Below, one piece after another: positions 34,951 to 43,212 of a DNA stretch of 64,000 nt. The position numbers and the translations under genes were made by a program. Each line of letters begins with the position of its first letter. The first letter of the stretch is position 1. The notes under the pieces were generated by a model. It ran no database searches. It had not been told where the DNA came from and worked only from the letters and a program-made list of their open reading frames with translations. This DNA comes from Rhodovulum marinum (GTDB taxonomy: Bacteria; Pseudomonadota; Alphaproteobacteria; Rhodobacterales; Rhodobacteraceae). Location: assembly GCF_004343075.1 (NCBI RefSeq), contig NZ_SLXP01000001.1, forward strand, positions 302,474 through 366,473, read 5' to 3'.

Positions 34951-36650
34951 GCCGCCGCCTCTGCCTGCATCGCGATCTGGCGGTCCATCCGCGCCGCCAG
35001 CACCGGGTCATGGGTCGCCACGATCAGCGCCGCGCCGCCCGCCACCAGCCCCAGAAGACCCTCGGTCACCAGGCCCGCGGTTTCCTCGTCCAGGTCGGCC
35101 GTGGGTTCGTCGGCCAGCAGCAGGTCGGGATGGGCGTGCGCCGCGCGCGCCACGATCAGGCGCCGCGCCTCGCCGCCCGACACGCCCATGCCGAACTCGC
35201 CCAGCTGGGTGTTCAGCCCGCGCGGCAGGGTCGCCACCACCCGGTCGGCCGCCGCCAGTTCCAGCGCCGCGTCCAGCGGCAGCGAGTGCCCCGGCCGCAC
35301 CGCCAGCGTCAGGTTCCTTTTCAGGCTGCCCGACACGAACCGCGGCTGCTGTGGCAGCCAGCCAAGGCGGGCCCGCCAGGCATCGGCGTTCTCGGGGGCC
35401 AGCACCGTCTCGCCCAGCCGTATCTCGCCCTCGGTCGGCACCGCCATCCCCGCGATCAGCCGCAGAAGCGAGGATTTGCCGATGCCGCTGGGCCCGGTGA
35501 TCGCCAGCGTCTCGCCGGGGGCGAGGTCGAAATCGGGAAACCGGATCAGCCGCCCGCCCGGCGGTTGATAGGCCAGCCCCCGCACCATCAGGGTATCGGC
35601 CGTGTCGATCGGTTTCGCCGAGGCCCCCACCCCCAGGAACGAACTTTCGCCCTTGGCCTCGATCTCGGCCAGTTCGCGGGCTACCGCGCTGGCGTCCGCC
35701 TTGTCGTGCCAGGCCGAGGCCAGGTCGCGCAGCGGCTGGAAATAATCCGGCGCCAGCAGCAGCAGGAACACCCCTTCGGCCACCGTCAAGGGCGTGGCCC
35801 AGGCGCCGAAGGTGATCTCGCCCAGCAACGAAAAACCCACGAAGACCGCGACCATCGCCACCCCGATCGCCGCGAACAGCTCCAGCACGGTGGAGGACAG
35901 GAAGGCGATGCGCAGAACCTCCATCGTGCGGCGGCGCAGCCGGTCGGCGGCATCGCGGAACCCCGCCACCGTGCGCTCGGACGCGTCGAGCAGCCGGATA
36001 TCGACCAGCGCCGTCAGCCGCTCCAGCAGCAGCACGTTCATGTTCGACAGCTCTTCCATCTGGCGTTCGCTGGCCTGCTTGGCGGCGATGCCGACCAGCG
36101 CCATGAAGACCGGGATCAACGGCCCCGCCACCAGCAGCACCAGCCCCACGGCCCAGGAGAACCAGAACGACACGGCCAGGATCACCAGCGGCACGATATA
36201 GGCGCGGCGCCGGGCGATATAATAGCGGGTCAGGAACGGCGTCATCGCCGCCATCTTCTCGGCGGCGAGCGTGGCGGTGCGGGCGGCAGGCGGGCGCGCG
36301 GCGTCATCGGTGGCGCGGCGCGATTCGCGCGTCACCAGCCTGGCCCGTTCCAGCGCCAGCACCGTGTCGGCCGCGCGGAACGCCATCGCGCCCGCCCGGT
36401 CGTCCAGCAGCGCGCGGCCCAGCCCGACGATCACGAAGATCAGCGCGTAGATCGCGACATGGCCGCCCACGCGTTCGGGTTCCAGCATGTGACCGATCGC
36501 CAGCGACACCGCGCCCGCCTGGACCAGCCACAACAGCGACGCCCCCGTGGCCAGCGCGCCCGCGCGTTCCAGCCTGCTCATCACCGGGGCGGTCATCTGG
36601 GCAAGCCGCTTGCCCGCGGGATCGTCCTTCTTCGCGCGTTTCCGGCTCAA
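34947..36650 (-). CDS. cydD: Thiol/haem ABC exporter subunit CydD
   Basis: Partner of CydC (567 aa): six membrane spans, ATPase domain with Walker A GPSGIGKSS, signature VSGGEARRL and Walker B LLLADEPTADL. The start is a TTG at 36650 (MSRKRAKKDD); ATGs further in would remove the polar N-terminus but keep the first span. First gene of cydDCABX, divergent from the NsrR-like regulator across 140 bp. Confidence 0.92.
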   Translation of the reverse strand: MSRKRAKKDDPAGKRLAQMTAPVMSRLERAGALATGASLLWLVQAGAVSLAIGHMLEPERVGGHVAIYALIFVIVGLGRALLDDRAGAMAFRAADTVLALERARLVTRESRRATDDAARPPAARTATLAAEKMAAMTPFLTRYYIARRRAYIVPLVILAVSFWFSWAVGLVLLVAGPLIPVFMALVGIAAKQASERQMEELSNMNVLLLERLTALVDIRLLDASERTVAGFRDAADRLRRRTMEVLRIAFLSSTVLELFAAIGVAMVAVFVGFSLLGEITFGAWATPLTVAEGVFLLLLAPDYFQPLRDLASAWHDKADASAVARELAEIEAKGESSFLGVGASAKPIDTADTLMVRGLAYQPPGGRLIRFPDFDLAPGETLAITGPSGIGKSSLLRLIAGMAVPTEGEIRLGETVLAPENADAWRARLGWLPQQPRFVSGSLKRNLTLAVRPGHSLPLDAALELAAADRVVATLPRGLNTQLGEFGMGVSGGEARRLIVARAAHAHPDLLLADEPTADLDEETAGLVTEGLLGLVAGGAALIVATHDPVLAARMDRQIAMQAEAAA

Positions 36651-36702
36651 ACCCTGCCCCGCTCGTCGTTTCCCACCTGCCCCGCGCCGAAACGCAAAGG
36701 GC

Positions 36703-36763
36703 TTGCCTGATCTTTAACAGGCTCTATGCTCGGGAGAACCCGTATGTGAGATAAATCATTATC
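36703..36763 (+). promoter_or_regulatory. Predicted promoter and palindromic operator, cydD / nsrR-like intergenic region
   Basis: TTGCCT (36703-36708), 16-nt spacer, TATGCT (36725-36730) form a sigma70-like promoter for the regulator. Just downstream, GATAA ATCA TTATC (36750-36763) is a short inverted repeat suited to a dimeric regulator such as the adjacent Rrf2 protein. The link is inferred from position. Confidence 0.45.
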
Positions 36764-36790
36764 CGCGACGGTTGGCAAAGAGAACCGCCG

Positions 36791-37234
36791 ATGAGGTTGA
36801 CGACACGCACCAATATCGCGATGCGCGCGTTGATGTATTGTGCCGTCAACGGCGGGCGCACGGTGCGGAAATCCGATATCGCCAGCGCCTGCAACACCTC
36901 GGAAAACCACATGGCGCAGGTCATCAACACGCTGGCCCATCACGGGCTGGTGCAGACCACGCGCGGGCGCAATGGCGGGCTGACACTGAAACGCGCGCCC
37001 GAGGACATCACCGTGGGCGAGGTGTTCCGCCATCTCGAATCCGGCGTGCCCTTTGCCGAATGTTTCGATCCCCAGACGAACACCTGCCCGATCACCTGCT
37101 GCTGCCGCCTGAAAGGCGCGCTGCACAGCGCCATCGACGCCTTTTACAAGACGCTCGACGGCATCACCCTGGCCGACCTGGTCGCCGGCAACCAGGACCT
37201 GCAAAAGGCGCTCTTGCTGACCGAGCCCGGCTAG
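36791..37234 (+). CDS. nsrR: Rrf2-family iron-sulfur regulator, NsrR-like
   Basis: 147-aa DNA-binding protein. Winged-helix N-terminus (MRLTTRTNIAMRALMYCAVN; recognition region ASACNTSENHMAQVINTL) and a cysteine cluster with Cys91, Cys99, Cys103, Cys104 and Cys105 before RLKGAL. Cys91, Cys99 and Cys105 sit like the cluster ligands of NsrR. NsrR senses nitric oxide and represses NO-defence genes. Divergent from cydDCABX, whose oxidase tolerates NO, so local control is plausible. RirA/IscR-type functions are less likely given the cysteine spacing, but not excluded. Confidence 0.8.
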   Translation: MRLTTRTNIAMRALMYCAVNGGRTVRKSDIASACNTSENHMAQVINTLAHHGLVQTTRGRNGGLTLKRAPEDITVGEVFRHLESGVPFAECFDPQTNTCPITCCCRLKGALHSAIDAFYKTLDGITLADLVAGNQDLQKALLLTEPG

Positions 37235-37292
37235 GCAACGCCGCGCCGCGCCGCTAGAACCGGGAAAACGCCCCAGCGAAAGCCCGTGCCCC

Positions 37293-38579
37293 GTGACCGA
37301 CCCCGTTCCTTCGCCCGGCCAGGCCCCGCAGGACTTCCTGCGCCATCTGTTCGCGGTGGCCGTCGCCGCCGCCGACCCGATGCGCGCGGTGCCCGCCGCG
37401 CTGCCGCCGAAACCGGACGGCCGCGTTGTGGTGATCGGCGCGGGCAAGGCGTCGGCGCGGATGGCCGAGGCGGTGGAATCGGCCTGGGGCCCGTGCGAAG
37501 GGCTGGTCATCACGCGCTATGGCTATGCCCGGCCCACGCAGGGCATCGAGATCGTCGAGGCCGCCCACCCGGTGCCCGACGCCGCGGGCGTGGCCGCGAC
37601 CGACCGGATGCTGGCGCTGCTGGACGGGCTGGGCGAGGACGATTTCGTGCTGGCGCTGATGTCGGGCGGGGGATCGGCGCTGTTGATCCGGCCCGCGGGC
37701 GACATCACGCTGGCCGAGAAACAGAAGGTCAACGCCGATCTCTTGGCCTCGGGCGCGCCGATCGGGCAGATGAACCGCCTGCGCAAGCATCTGAGCCGGG
37801 TCAAGGGCGGCCAGTTGGCCGCCGCGGCCTATCCCGCGCGGATGCTGGCGCTGATGATTTCCGATGTGCCGGGCGACGACCCGGCCGCCATCGCCTCGGG
37901 GCCCACGGTGGGCGATGCCAGCACGCCGAGTGAGGCCCGCGCGATCCTGGACCGCTGGCAGATCGTCCCGCCCGCCTCGGTCGCCGCGGTTCTGGCGGGG
38001 GACACCGGCGTTCTGCGCCCTGAAGACCCGCGGCTGGCGCGCGTCGAGAACCGGGTGATCGCCGCGCCGTCCCAGTCGCTTGAGGCCGCCGCCGAGATCG
38101 CCCGCGCCGCCGGCTGCCGGGTGGAACTGCTGGGCGACGCACTGGAGGGCGAGGCGCGCGACCTGGCCGCCGAACATGCCGCGCTGGCGCGGACCCGGCA
38201 GGCCGCCATGGCCCCGGGCGCGGCGCCGCTGGTGCTGCTGTCGGGGGGCGAGTGCACGGTCACGCGGCGGGGCGACGGCGTGGGCGGGCCGAACGCCGAA
38301 TACGCCCTTGCCCTGGCCGCGGCGCTGAAGGGCGCGCCCGGCATCCACGCCATCGCCTGCGACACCGACGGGGTCGACGGCGCGGCCGAGGTCGCGGGCG
38401 CGGTGATCGGCCCCGGCACGCTGGCGCGCGCCCGCGCCGCCGGGCGCGACGCGGCCGCGGCGCTGGCCATCAACGACGCACACGGGTTCTTTGCCGCGCT
38501 GGGCGACCAGGTGGTGCCCGGCCCCACCCTGACCAACGTCAACGATTTCCGCGCAATCCTTGTCCAGCCGGCGGATTGA
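37293..38579 (+). CDS. Glycerate 2-kinase (MOFRL family)
   Basis: ATP-dependent phosphorylation of D-glycerate to 2-phosphoglycerate (428 aa; GckA/TtuD family, once named hydroxypyruvate reductase). VVVIGAGKASARMA, LMSGGGSALL, HLSRVKGGQLA, ISDVPGDDPAAIASGPTVGD and the C-terminal LSGGECTVT...GGPNAEYAL (MOFRL domain) are characteristic. GTG start at 37293. The next co-directional gene is a GH13_18 phosphorylase that may release glycerate, giving this kinase a direct substrate. A role in glyoxylate/serine metabolism is the alternative. Confidence 0.9.
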   Translation: MTDPVPSPGQAPQDFLRHLFAVAVAAADPMRAVPAALPPKPDGRVVVIGAGKASARMAEAVESAWGPCEGLVITRYGYARPTQGIEIVEAAHPVPDAAGVAATDRMLALLDGLGEDDFVLALMSGGGSALLIRPAGDITLAEKQKVNADLLASGAPIGQMNRLRKHLSRVKGGQLAAAAYPARMLALMISDVPGDDPAAIASGPTVGDASTPSEARAILDRWQIVPPASVAAVLAGDTGVLRPEDPRLARVENRVIAAPSQSLEAAAEIARAAGCRVELLGDALEGEARDLAAEHAALARTRQAAMAPGAAPLVLLSGGECTVTRRGDGVGGPNAEYALALAAALKGAPGIHAIACDTDGVDGAAEVAGAVIGPGTLARARAAGRDAAAALAINDAHGFFAALGDQVVPGPTLTNVNDFRAILVQPAD

Positions 38580-38708
38580 CCCCGGCGCGGCACCGTCACT
38601 GCCCAAATCCTGTGCAACCGCGCCCGCAGCGGGGCCTTCCGCGCGCCATCGCCTTGCACCGGCGCGCGCGCCGCGCAACTCTCGCCCGAAACACCGGGCC
38701 CGAAACGA

Positions 38709-40454
38709 ATGAGCGAACCCTCGCAGAACCTGCGCATGAAGCTGGCCGATCTGGTCGGCCGCGTCTATCCCGATCTCGACCGCGATCACCTGGTCGGACA
38801 GATCATCCAGGCGTTCTGGCCCGAGGGCACCCACCCCCGCCGCCGCGCGCGCACGCCATCGAACCGGCTGTGGTCGCCGCATGACGCCATGGTCATCACC
38901 TATGGCAACAGCATCGTGGACGGCCAGCACAAGCCGCTGGATCTGCTGAACGATTTCCTGAACCGCCACCTCAAGGGCACGGTCAGTTCGGTGCATATCC
39001 TGCCGTTCTTCCCGTTCACCTCGGATGACGGCTTTGCGGTCACGGATTACCGCGCGGTCAACGGCAACCTGGGCGACTGGGCCGATATCCGCCGCATCGC
39101 GGCCGAGTTCACGGTGATGTCCGATCTCGTGCTGAACCACGTCTCCAGCCAGTCGCCCTGGTTCAACGCCTACCTGCAGGGCCACGAACCCTATGACCGG
39201 TTCTTCTTCGAGGCCTCGCCCGATGACGACCTGTCGCCCGTGGTCCGCCCGCGCACCAGCCCGCTGTTGCGCGAGGTCGAGACCGCGCATGGCACCCGCC
39301 ATGTCTGGTGCACCTTCAGCCACGACCAGGTGGACCTGGATTTCCGCAACCCCGAGGTTCTGCTGGAATTCCTGCGCATCATGCGGCTGCATGTCGAAAA
39401 CGGCATCCGCATCGTGCGGCTGGATGCGGTGGCCTTCCTGTGGAAGGAACCCGGCACGCCGTCGATCCACATGCCCCAGACCCACGCCATCGTGCAGCTG
39501 ATGCGCGTGCTGTGCGATTTCGCGGTCGAACCGATCATCCTGTTGACCGAAACCAACGTGCCCAATGTCGAGAACCTGTCCTATTTCGGCAACCGGAACG
39601 AGGCGCACGCGGTCTACAACTTCTCGCTGCCGCCCTTGATCCTGCACGCGCTGATGTCGGGGACGGCGCAACACCTGCACCGCTGGCAGACCACGATGCC
39701 GCCCGCGCAACTGGGCTGTGCCTACCTGAACTTCACCGCGTCGCATGACGGGATTGGGATGCGCCCGGTCGAGGGGCTTTTGCCCGAGGAGGAGATCGGC
39801 GAGATCATCGCCACCGTCCGCGCCTTTGGCGGCGAGGTCTCGATGCGCACGCTGAACGGCGGCGGCGAGGCGCCCTATGAACTGAACATCACCTGGTTCG
39901 ACGCGATGAAGGGCACGTTCGAGGGCGAGGACGACCACCAGGTCGACCGGTTCCTGTGTTCGCAGACCATGGTGATGGCGCTGGAAGGGGTGCCGGCCTT
40001 CTATATCCACGCGCTGCTCGCCACGCCCAACGACCATGCGGGCGTGGAAAAGACCGGGGTCAAGCGCGCGATCAACCGCCACCGCTGGGATTACCCGCAC
40101 CTTCTGGCGCTGCTGGACGATCCCGCCAGCCCGCAGGCGCAGGTGCTGCGCCAGATGAAGCGGCGCATCGCGATCCGCTGCCGCCAGCCCGCCTTTCACC
40201 CCAATGCCACGCAGTTCACCCTGCATCTGGACCACCGGCTGTTCGGCCTGTGGCGGCAAAGCCTGGACCGCGACCAGTCGATCTTTGCCCTGCACAATGT
40301 CAGTGCCGAGGACCTGTCGGTCTCGCCCATGTCGATCAACCTGATCGGCGGCGAGAACTGGGTCGACCTGCTGACCGGCGAGACGATCTCGCCCACCGGC
40401 ACCGATATCCCCTTCGCCCCCTACCAGTGCCGCTGGATCACCAACCGGGGCTAG
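38709..40454 (+). CDS. GH13_18 sugar phosphorylase, probably glucosylglycerate phosphorylase
   Basis: 581-aa cytosolic phosphorylase of the sucrose phosphorylase family. Catalytic nucleophile Asp239 (IRIVRLDAVAF), acid/base Glu281 (LLTETNVPN) and stabilising Asp347 (TASHDGIG). SVHILPFFPFTSDDGFAVTD is the family's active-site loop. Length is well above sucrose phosphorylases (about 490-505 aa) and close to YcjM-type glucosylglycerate phosphorylases (about 560). A glycerate 2-kinase lies just upstream and glucosylglycerate synthesis genes lie 5-7 kb downstream, both favouring glucosylglycerate + Pi to glucose 1-phosphate + glycerate. Sucrose or glucosylglycerol remain possible. Confidence 0.8.
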   Translation: MSEPSQNLRMKLADLVGRVYPDLDRDHLVGQIIQAFWPEGTHPRRRARTPSNRLWSPHDAMVITYGNSIVDGQHKPLDLLNDFLNRHLKGTVSSVHILPFFPFTSDDGFAVTDYRAVNGNLGDWADIRRIAAEFTVMSDLVLNHVSSQSPWFNAYLQGHEPYDRFFFEASPDDDLSPVVRPRTSPLLREVETAHGTRHVWCTFSHDQVDLDFRNPEVLLEFLRIMRLHVENGIRIVRLDAVAFLWKEPGTPSIHMPQTHAIVQLMRVLCDFAVEPIILLTETNVPNVENLSYFGNRNEAHAVYNFSLPPLILHALMSGTAQHLHRWQTTMPPAQLGCAYLNFTASHDGIGMRPVEGLLPEEEIGEIIATVRAFGGEVSMRTLNGGGEAPYELNITWFDAMKGTFEGEDDHQVDRFLCSQTMVMALEGVPAFYIHALLATPNDHAGVEKTGVKRAINRHRWDYPHLLALLDDPASPQAQVLRQMKRRIAIRCRQPAFHPNATQFTLHLDHRLFGLWRQSLDRDQSIFALHNVSAEDLSVSPMSINLIGGENWVDLLTGETISPTGTDIPFAPYQCRWITNRG

Positions 40455-40466
40455 CGGCGGGCGGCG

Positions 40467-40760
40467 TCACTGCGCCGTTTTCAGATGCGCCAGATAGGCC
40501 ACGATGGCCCGGATCTCGTCATCGGTGACGTCGATCTCGGGCATCCGCTCGATGCCGCCGGTGGCGTTGCGCACGCGGTAATAATCGCTGCCCCGGATAT
40601 CGCCGCTGCGGCCATGGCTGGCGGTCGGGCCGTGGCAGGTGATGCAGTTCTCCTCGAACAGCGCCTTTCCGGCGATCACCGGCGGCGGGGTCTCGGCATG
40701 GGCGGCGGACACGGTCAGAACGGCCAGGCAGGCGGCAAGGCGGGGCAGGATAGGCGGCAT
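40467..40760 (-). CDS. Small periplasmic c-type cytochrome
   Basis: 97-aa exported monohaem cytochrome. The signal peptide ends near AAHA, haem-binding CITCH is at residues 39-43, and likely axial Met73 is in ERMPEID. Class I size. An unspecified electron carrier. It is divergent from the PhoX-like gene, and a Pho-box-like repeat reading toward it lies at 40820-40837, an unexpected regulon for a cytochrome. The stop is 12 bp from the convergent phosphorylase stop. Confidence 0.88.
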   Translation of the reverse strand: MPPILPRLAACLAVLTVSAAHAETPPPVIAGKALFEENCITCHGPTASHGRSGDIRGSDYYRVRNATGGIERMPEIDVTDDEIRAIVAYLAHLKTAQ

Positions 40761-40819
40761 GGCATGTCCCGGTCAGGCAGAGGGGGCGAAGATCGGCCCG
40801 GGTGATTTGGCACATCTTT

Positions 40820-40837
40820 CATACAGTTTTGTAACAG
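40820..40837 (-). promoter_or_regulatory. Pho box-like direct repeat facing the cytochrome gene
   Basis: On the minus strand CTGTTAC AAAA CTGTATG: two 7-mers 4 bp apart, the PhoB layout (CTGTCAT N4 CTGTCAT). It lies 60 bp upstream of the cytochrome start. Confidence 0.5.
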
Positions 40838-40886
40838 CCCGCCGCCGATCCGCGGGTCCATGCCTGCCGGGCGGCGCCGCGACCAA

Positions 40887-40904
40887 CCGTCAAGAAACTG
40901 TCAC
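40887..40904 (+). promoter_or_regulatory. Pho box upstream of the PhoX-like gene
   Basis: CCGTCAA GAAA CTGTCAC: two 7-mers separated by 4 bp, close to the PhoB consensus. TAGGAA follows 10 bp later as a possible -10, which is the usual spacing in Pho promoters. Directed at the gene starting at 40970. Confidence 0.6.
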
Positions 40905-40969
40905 GCGCCCCGACTAGGAACGTGCGCCATAGGAACACCCCTTTCCAACGAATCCTCCGGAGGAACGAC

Positions 40970-43078
40970 ATGCCCGCACTGATGGCAACCCGCCTGCGCC
41001 TCGCCCTTCCCCTCGCCGCGGCCCTTTTGGGCTCGACCGCGCTGACCGCCCATGCCGAAGGCCTGGTGACGATCGGCCAGACCACCGCCGTGGTTGCCGA
41101 GGCCAGCACCGCCGACGAGCCCGCCGAACTGGCCGATGGCAAGTCCGGCGACACCGCCTATCCCTTCCTCGGCAATCTCAAGGCGCTTGCCACCGTGGGC
41201 GAGGTCGACGCCGAAACCGGCAAGGCGCTGACCGGCTATCCCGATGGCCACGCCGCCTGGCTGGCCGACGAGGACACGGTGCGCATCGCCTACCAGTCGG
41301 AATCCTACGCCACCATGTCGAACGAGACCTATGGCTGGGAAATGACCTCGGGCGCGACCTTCACCGGGTCGCATGTCCACACCATCGATTATGACCGCGC
41401 GGGACTGGCCGATTTCCTGGGCAACGACGCGCCCGCCGCCAGCATCGTCAAGGGCTCGGGCCACCTGTTCAACCGCGTCTTCAACGTGTTCGGCAACGAG
41501 GTGCTGCCCCGCTCGGAAGGTGGCGTCTGGGGCAACCAGGCCCGCCCCGACGGCACGCTGGTCGAATTCACCGACGATTTCAAACTGTCGAACGGCGACT
41601 TCTTCTTCCAGTCGTTCTGCGGCGCCTGGTACGAACCGGCGAACAAGTACGGCGCGGGCATCGGCTTTGCCGACGACGTGTGGCTGAACGCCGAGGAATG
41701 GAACATCCAGGAGATGTTCGAAACCCAGGACGCCAGTGGCAACGTCACCCAGACCTGGAACACCGACGAGGGCATGGGCCTGGCCTCGATCGTGACCGAC
41801 ATCGCCACCGGCACCGCCTATACCGTGCCGGCGCTGGGCCAGACCGGCTATGAAAAGATCATGCCGATCAACCCCGCCCATCCCGATTACGTCGTGCTCG
41901 TGCTGGCCGGCTATAACCACGATCTCGAACCCGCGCCGCTGAAGATCTATGTCGGCAAGAAGGGCGTGGACGCCGCCGGCAACCCGGTGGGCGACGACGC
42001 GACCGAGCGTGACCGGTTCCTGGCGCGCAACGGCCTGCTGCACGGCAAGATCTACGGGCTGGCGGTCGCCAATACCGATTACGCCGCGCTTGGCATCGAC
42101 ACGATCGACCCCACCGCCAAGATGATGGACGCCTATATCACCAACCCCGATGCGGCCGACAGCTTTGCGGCGAAATTCGTGCCGACCTCGTACCAGTGGG
42201 GCGGCTGGGACGCGCCCGTGGCCGTCGGTGAAACCGAGATGACCCGCTGGCAGATGGCCGAGGAACAGCCCGAGGGCCACACCTATTTCGTGGGCGATTC
42301 CAAGACCGAACACCCCGCCGTCGACCCCGACATCACCCGCCAGCGCTGGGTGCAGAACCTGACGCAGGAAGGCGGCATCCTCTCGTTCGAGCTGACCGAT
42401 TTCCTGGCCCAGGTCGAGGCCGCCGAGGGCGGCCTGCCCGCCATGGTCTCGGCCAGGGTCGACCGGGTGCTGGGCGCCCATGACGGCTCGCTGACGCTGG
42501 AAGTGGCCGACAAGGGCCTCAAGCATGGCGGGCAGGGCACCCACGCCACCTGGGAAGACGGCCGCGCCAAGACCGTCGCGCCCGACGGGCTTCAGTGGAT
42601 CAAGGCGTCCGATGCCGACGTGCTGATCGTGGACGAGGATTCGGGCAACGAATTCGGCGAGCGCAAGTTCGCCCTGGTGATCGACCCCGAAACCATGCAA
42701 CCGGTCGAGGACGGCAAGGGCTATTTCCTGGCCCAGGCCGGCGGCAAGGCCAACCCCCGCGCCGCGGCCGGCGCCTCGGTGATGGGCGGCGCCTTCTCCA
42801 AGGCCAACTCGGCCGAATTCTCGGGGACGTGGAACATCACCGCCCTGCTGGCCCGCAAGGAGGACGGCAGCTTCTACAGCGCCGCCGACCTGGCCGGCAC
42901 CGGCCAGCAAGCGGTGAACGCCAGCCTGCCGCTGGATCGCCAGGTGCTGATCGGCGTCGTCCAGAACAAGGCCGAATCGGCCGGCCAGGTCAAGGAGGTG
43001 CAGGCCGACCAGGGCGGCCAGCTGTTCATCTTCAACCTCGACCTGCCGGAAGCGGCCTACCAGACCGCGATGAAGTGA
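40970..43078 (+). CDS. Exported PhoX-like (DUF839-type) protein, putative phosphatase
   Basis: 702-aa secreted protein. Sec signal peptide ends near TAHA (residue 29). The long all-beta-looking body contains VWLNAEEWNIQEMF, LDPGHPDY-like NPAHPDYVVLV, DGLQWIKASDADVLIVDED and RVDRVLGAHD. I place it near PhoX/DUF839 beta-propeller phosphatases with only moderate confidence. The Pho box upstream supports a phosphate-starvation role independently. GGAGGAA lies 5-6 nt before the ATG at 40970. A perfect hairpin terminator follows. Other secreted propeller proteins are the alternative. Confidence 0.6.
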   Translation: MPALMATRLRLALPLAAALLGSTALTAHAEGLVTIGQTTAVVAEASTADEPAELADGKSGDTAYPFLGNLKALATVGEVDAETGKALTGYPDGHAAWLADEDTVRIAYQSESYATMSNETYGWEMTSGATFTGSHVHTIDYDRAGLADFLGNDAPAASIVKGSGHLFNRVFNVFGNEVLPRSEGGVWGNQARPDGTLVEFTDDFKLSNGDFFFQSFCGAWYEPANKYGAGIGFADDVWLNAEEWNIQEMFETQDASGNVTQTWNTDEGMGLASIVTDIATGTAYTVPALGQTGYEKIMPINPAHPDYVVLVLAGYNHDLEPAPLKIYVGKKGVDAAGNPVGDDATERDRFLARNGLLHGKIYGLAVANTDYAALGIDTIDPTAKMMDAYITNPDAADSFAAKFVPTSYQWGGWDAPVAVGETEMTRWQMAEEQPEGHTYFVGDSKTEHPAVDPDITRQRWVQNLTQEGGILSFELTDFLAQVEAAEGGLPAMVSARVDRVLGAHDGSLTLEVADKGLKHGGQGTHATWEDGRAKTVAPDGLQWIKASDADVLIVDEDSGNEFGERKFALVIDPETMQPVEDGKGYFLAQAGGKANPRAAAGASVMGGAFSKANSAEFSGTWNITALLARKEDGSFYSAADLAGTGQQAVNASLPLDRQVLIGVVQNKAESAGQVKEVQADQGGQLFIFNLDLPEAAYQTAMK

Positions 43079-43103
43079 TCCCGGGCCAGGGATCGAACCC
43101 GCG

Positions 43104-43129
43104 GGGGCGCGCATCTTGCGCGCCCCTTT
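43104..43129 (+). terminator. Rho-independent terminator after the PhoX-like gene
   Basis: Perfect 9-bp stem GGGGCGCGC / GCGCGCCCC with loop ATCTT, followed by TTT. Confidence 0.75.
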
Positions 43130-43212
43130 GCGTCGGGGCGGGGCGGAATTAACCGGGCGCTAAGGGCGCGCGTGCTCTGGTCCCGCCACGATCCGCAACG
43201 AGGTGAGTCGAC

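Noticed and set aside
37254-40295. Antisense open frame of about 1000 codons
   Set aside because: Lies opposite the glycerate kinase and phosphorylase; sequence is compositional shadow (His/Arg/Gln-rich).
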